From: Candidatus Cloacimonadota bacterium
GTDB lineage: Bacteria; Cloacimonadota; Cloacimonadia; Cloacimonadales; TCS61
Reading direction: 5' to 3'
Assembly: GCA_027064945.1 (NCBI GenBank)
Contig: JAMOPB010000448.1
Location: 1 to 6,664, forward strand
DNA length: 6,664 bases
The notes under the pieces are model-generated. The model saw only the letters and a program-made list of their open reading frames with translations. It had not been told where the DNA came from and ran no database searches. Position numbers and translations under genes: made by a program. Below are positions 6,530 through 6,664 of this stretch, piece after piece (the first letter of the stretch is position 1; each line of letters opens with the position of its first letter).

Positions 6530-6641
6530 TTTTAGCAGATTGGATTCTGGAAATTGGTAAGAATATTTCGATTAATTAAATTATTAATAAGCTTTGATTA
6601 AAAAATTCTTTACTGAATTGTCTAATTTAAAAATTTTATCT

Positions 6642-6664
6642 GCAGAGAGGATGGGACTGGTGTC
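6642..6664 (+). tRNA. selC: Partial tRNA-Sec (5' end), cut by the window edge
   Basis: The last 23 bases fit the unusual bacterial tRNA-Sec plan: an 8-base acceptor strand GCAGAGAG (6642-6649), two linker bases GA (6650-6651), six bases for the D stem TGGGAC (6652-6657), a four-base loop TGGT (6658-6661), and GTC (6662-6664), which starts the return strand and already pairs with GAC. A long D stem with a 4-base loop and an 8-bp acceptor are hallmarks of tRNA-Sec, as in E. coli selC; ordinary tRNAs have a 3-4 bp D stem and larger loop. G rather than U after the acceptor strand is also as in E. coli tRNA-Sec. The neighbouring selB gene supports the call. The anticodon (expected UCA), variable arm and 3' end are outside the window, so this rests on the D arm and context. 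Confidence 0.6.

Overview
The window is AT-rich chromosomal DNA (roughly one third G+C by eye) from a Gram-negative-type (diderm) bacterium. LpxK, a lipid A kinase, implies an outer membrane with lipopolysaccharide. SelB, together with what looks like the first 23 bases of tRNA-Sec at the right edge, implies an organism that makes selenoproteins. The gene set is housekeeping and no phage, transposase, CRISPR or plasmid gene is visible. The phylum cannot be fixed from the sequence. The A/T-biased codons and short intergenic gaps would fit an uncultivated lineage near the FCB group (for example Cloacimonadota), but this is only a guess.

Layout. Positions 1-109 are intergenic: a GTAG-tagged palindrome resembling a REP element (1-24), then a rho-independent terminator for argS (58-105). 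argS (arginyl-tRNA synthetase) runs leftward at 110-1822. A divergent intergenic region (1823-2075) holds candidate promoters for both directions. Rightward genes follow: cobO (cobalamin adenosyltransferase, 2076-2582) and lpxK (2631-3632), 48 bases apart and probably cotranscribed. After a 239-base gap with no gene come a 68-residue single-pass membrane protein of unknown function (3872-4078) and a 98-residue ABM-type alpha/beta-barrel protein (4136-4432), each with a strong Shine-Dalgarno. A perfect 14-bp hairpin (4451-4492) separates them from the convergent selB (4497-6416, leftward). The last 248 bases are the selB upstream region and the 5' end of the candidate selC, facing right.

How the genes fit together. 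The clearest functional unit is selB plus the candidate selC. SelB is the special elongation factor that brings Sec-tRNA to UGA codons next to a SECIS element, and here it lies divergent from what looks like its own tRNA. The other genes are independent core functions: Arg-tRNA charging, B12 coenzyme formation or salvage, and the 4'-phosphorylation step of lipid A. A 12-base match (GTTGACATTTTA), containing a consensus -35 hexamer, lies upstream of both cobO and selB and may show the vegetative promoter style of this organism.

Several starts differ from the longest open frame. Shine-Dalgarno placement and family alignment put cobO at 2076, the small membrane protein at 3872, the ABM protein at 4136 and selB at 6416. 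I did not find an obviously new biological system. The items most worth a second look are the edge tRNA-Sec, the GTAG hairpin and the small membrane protein.
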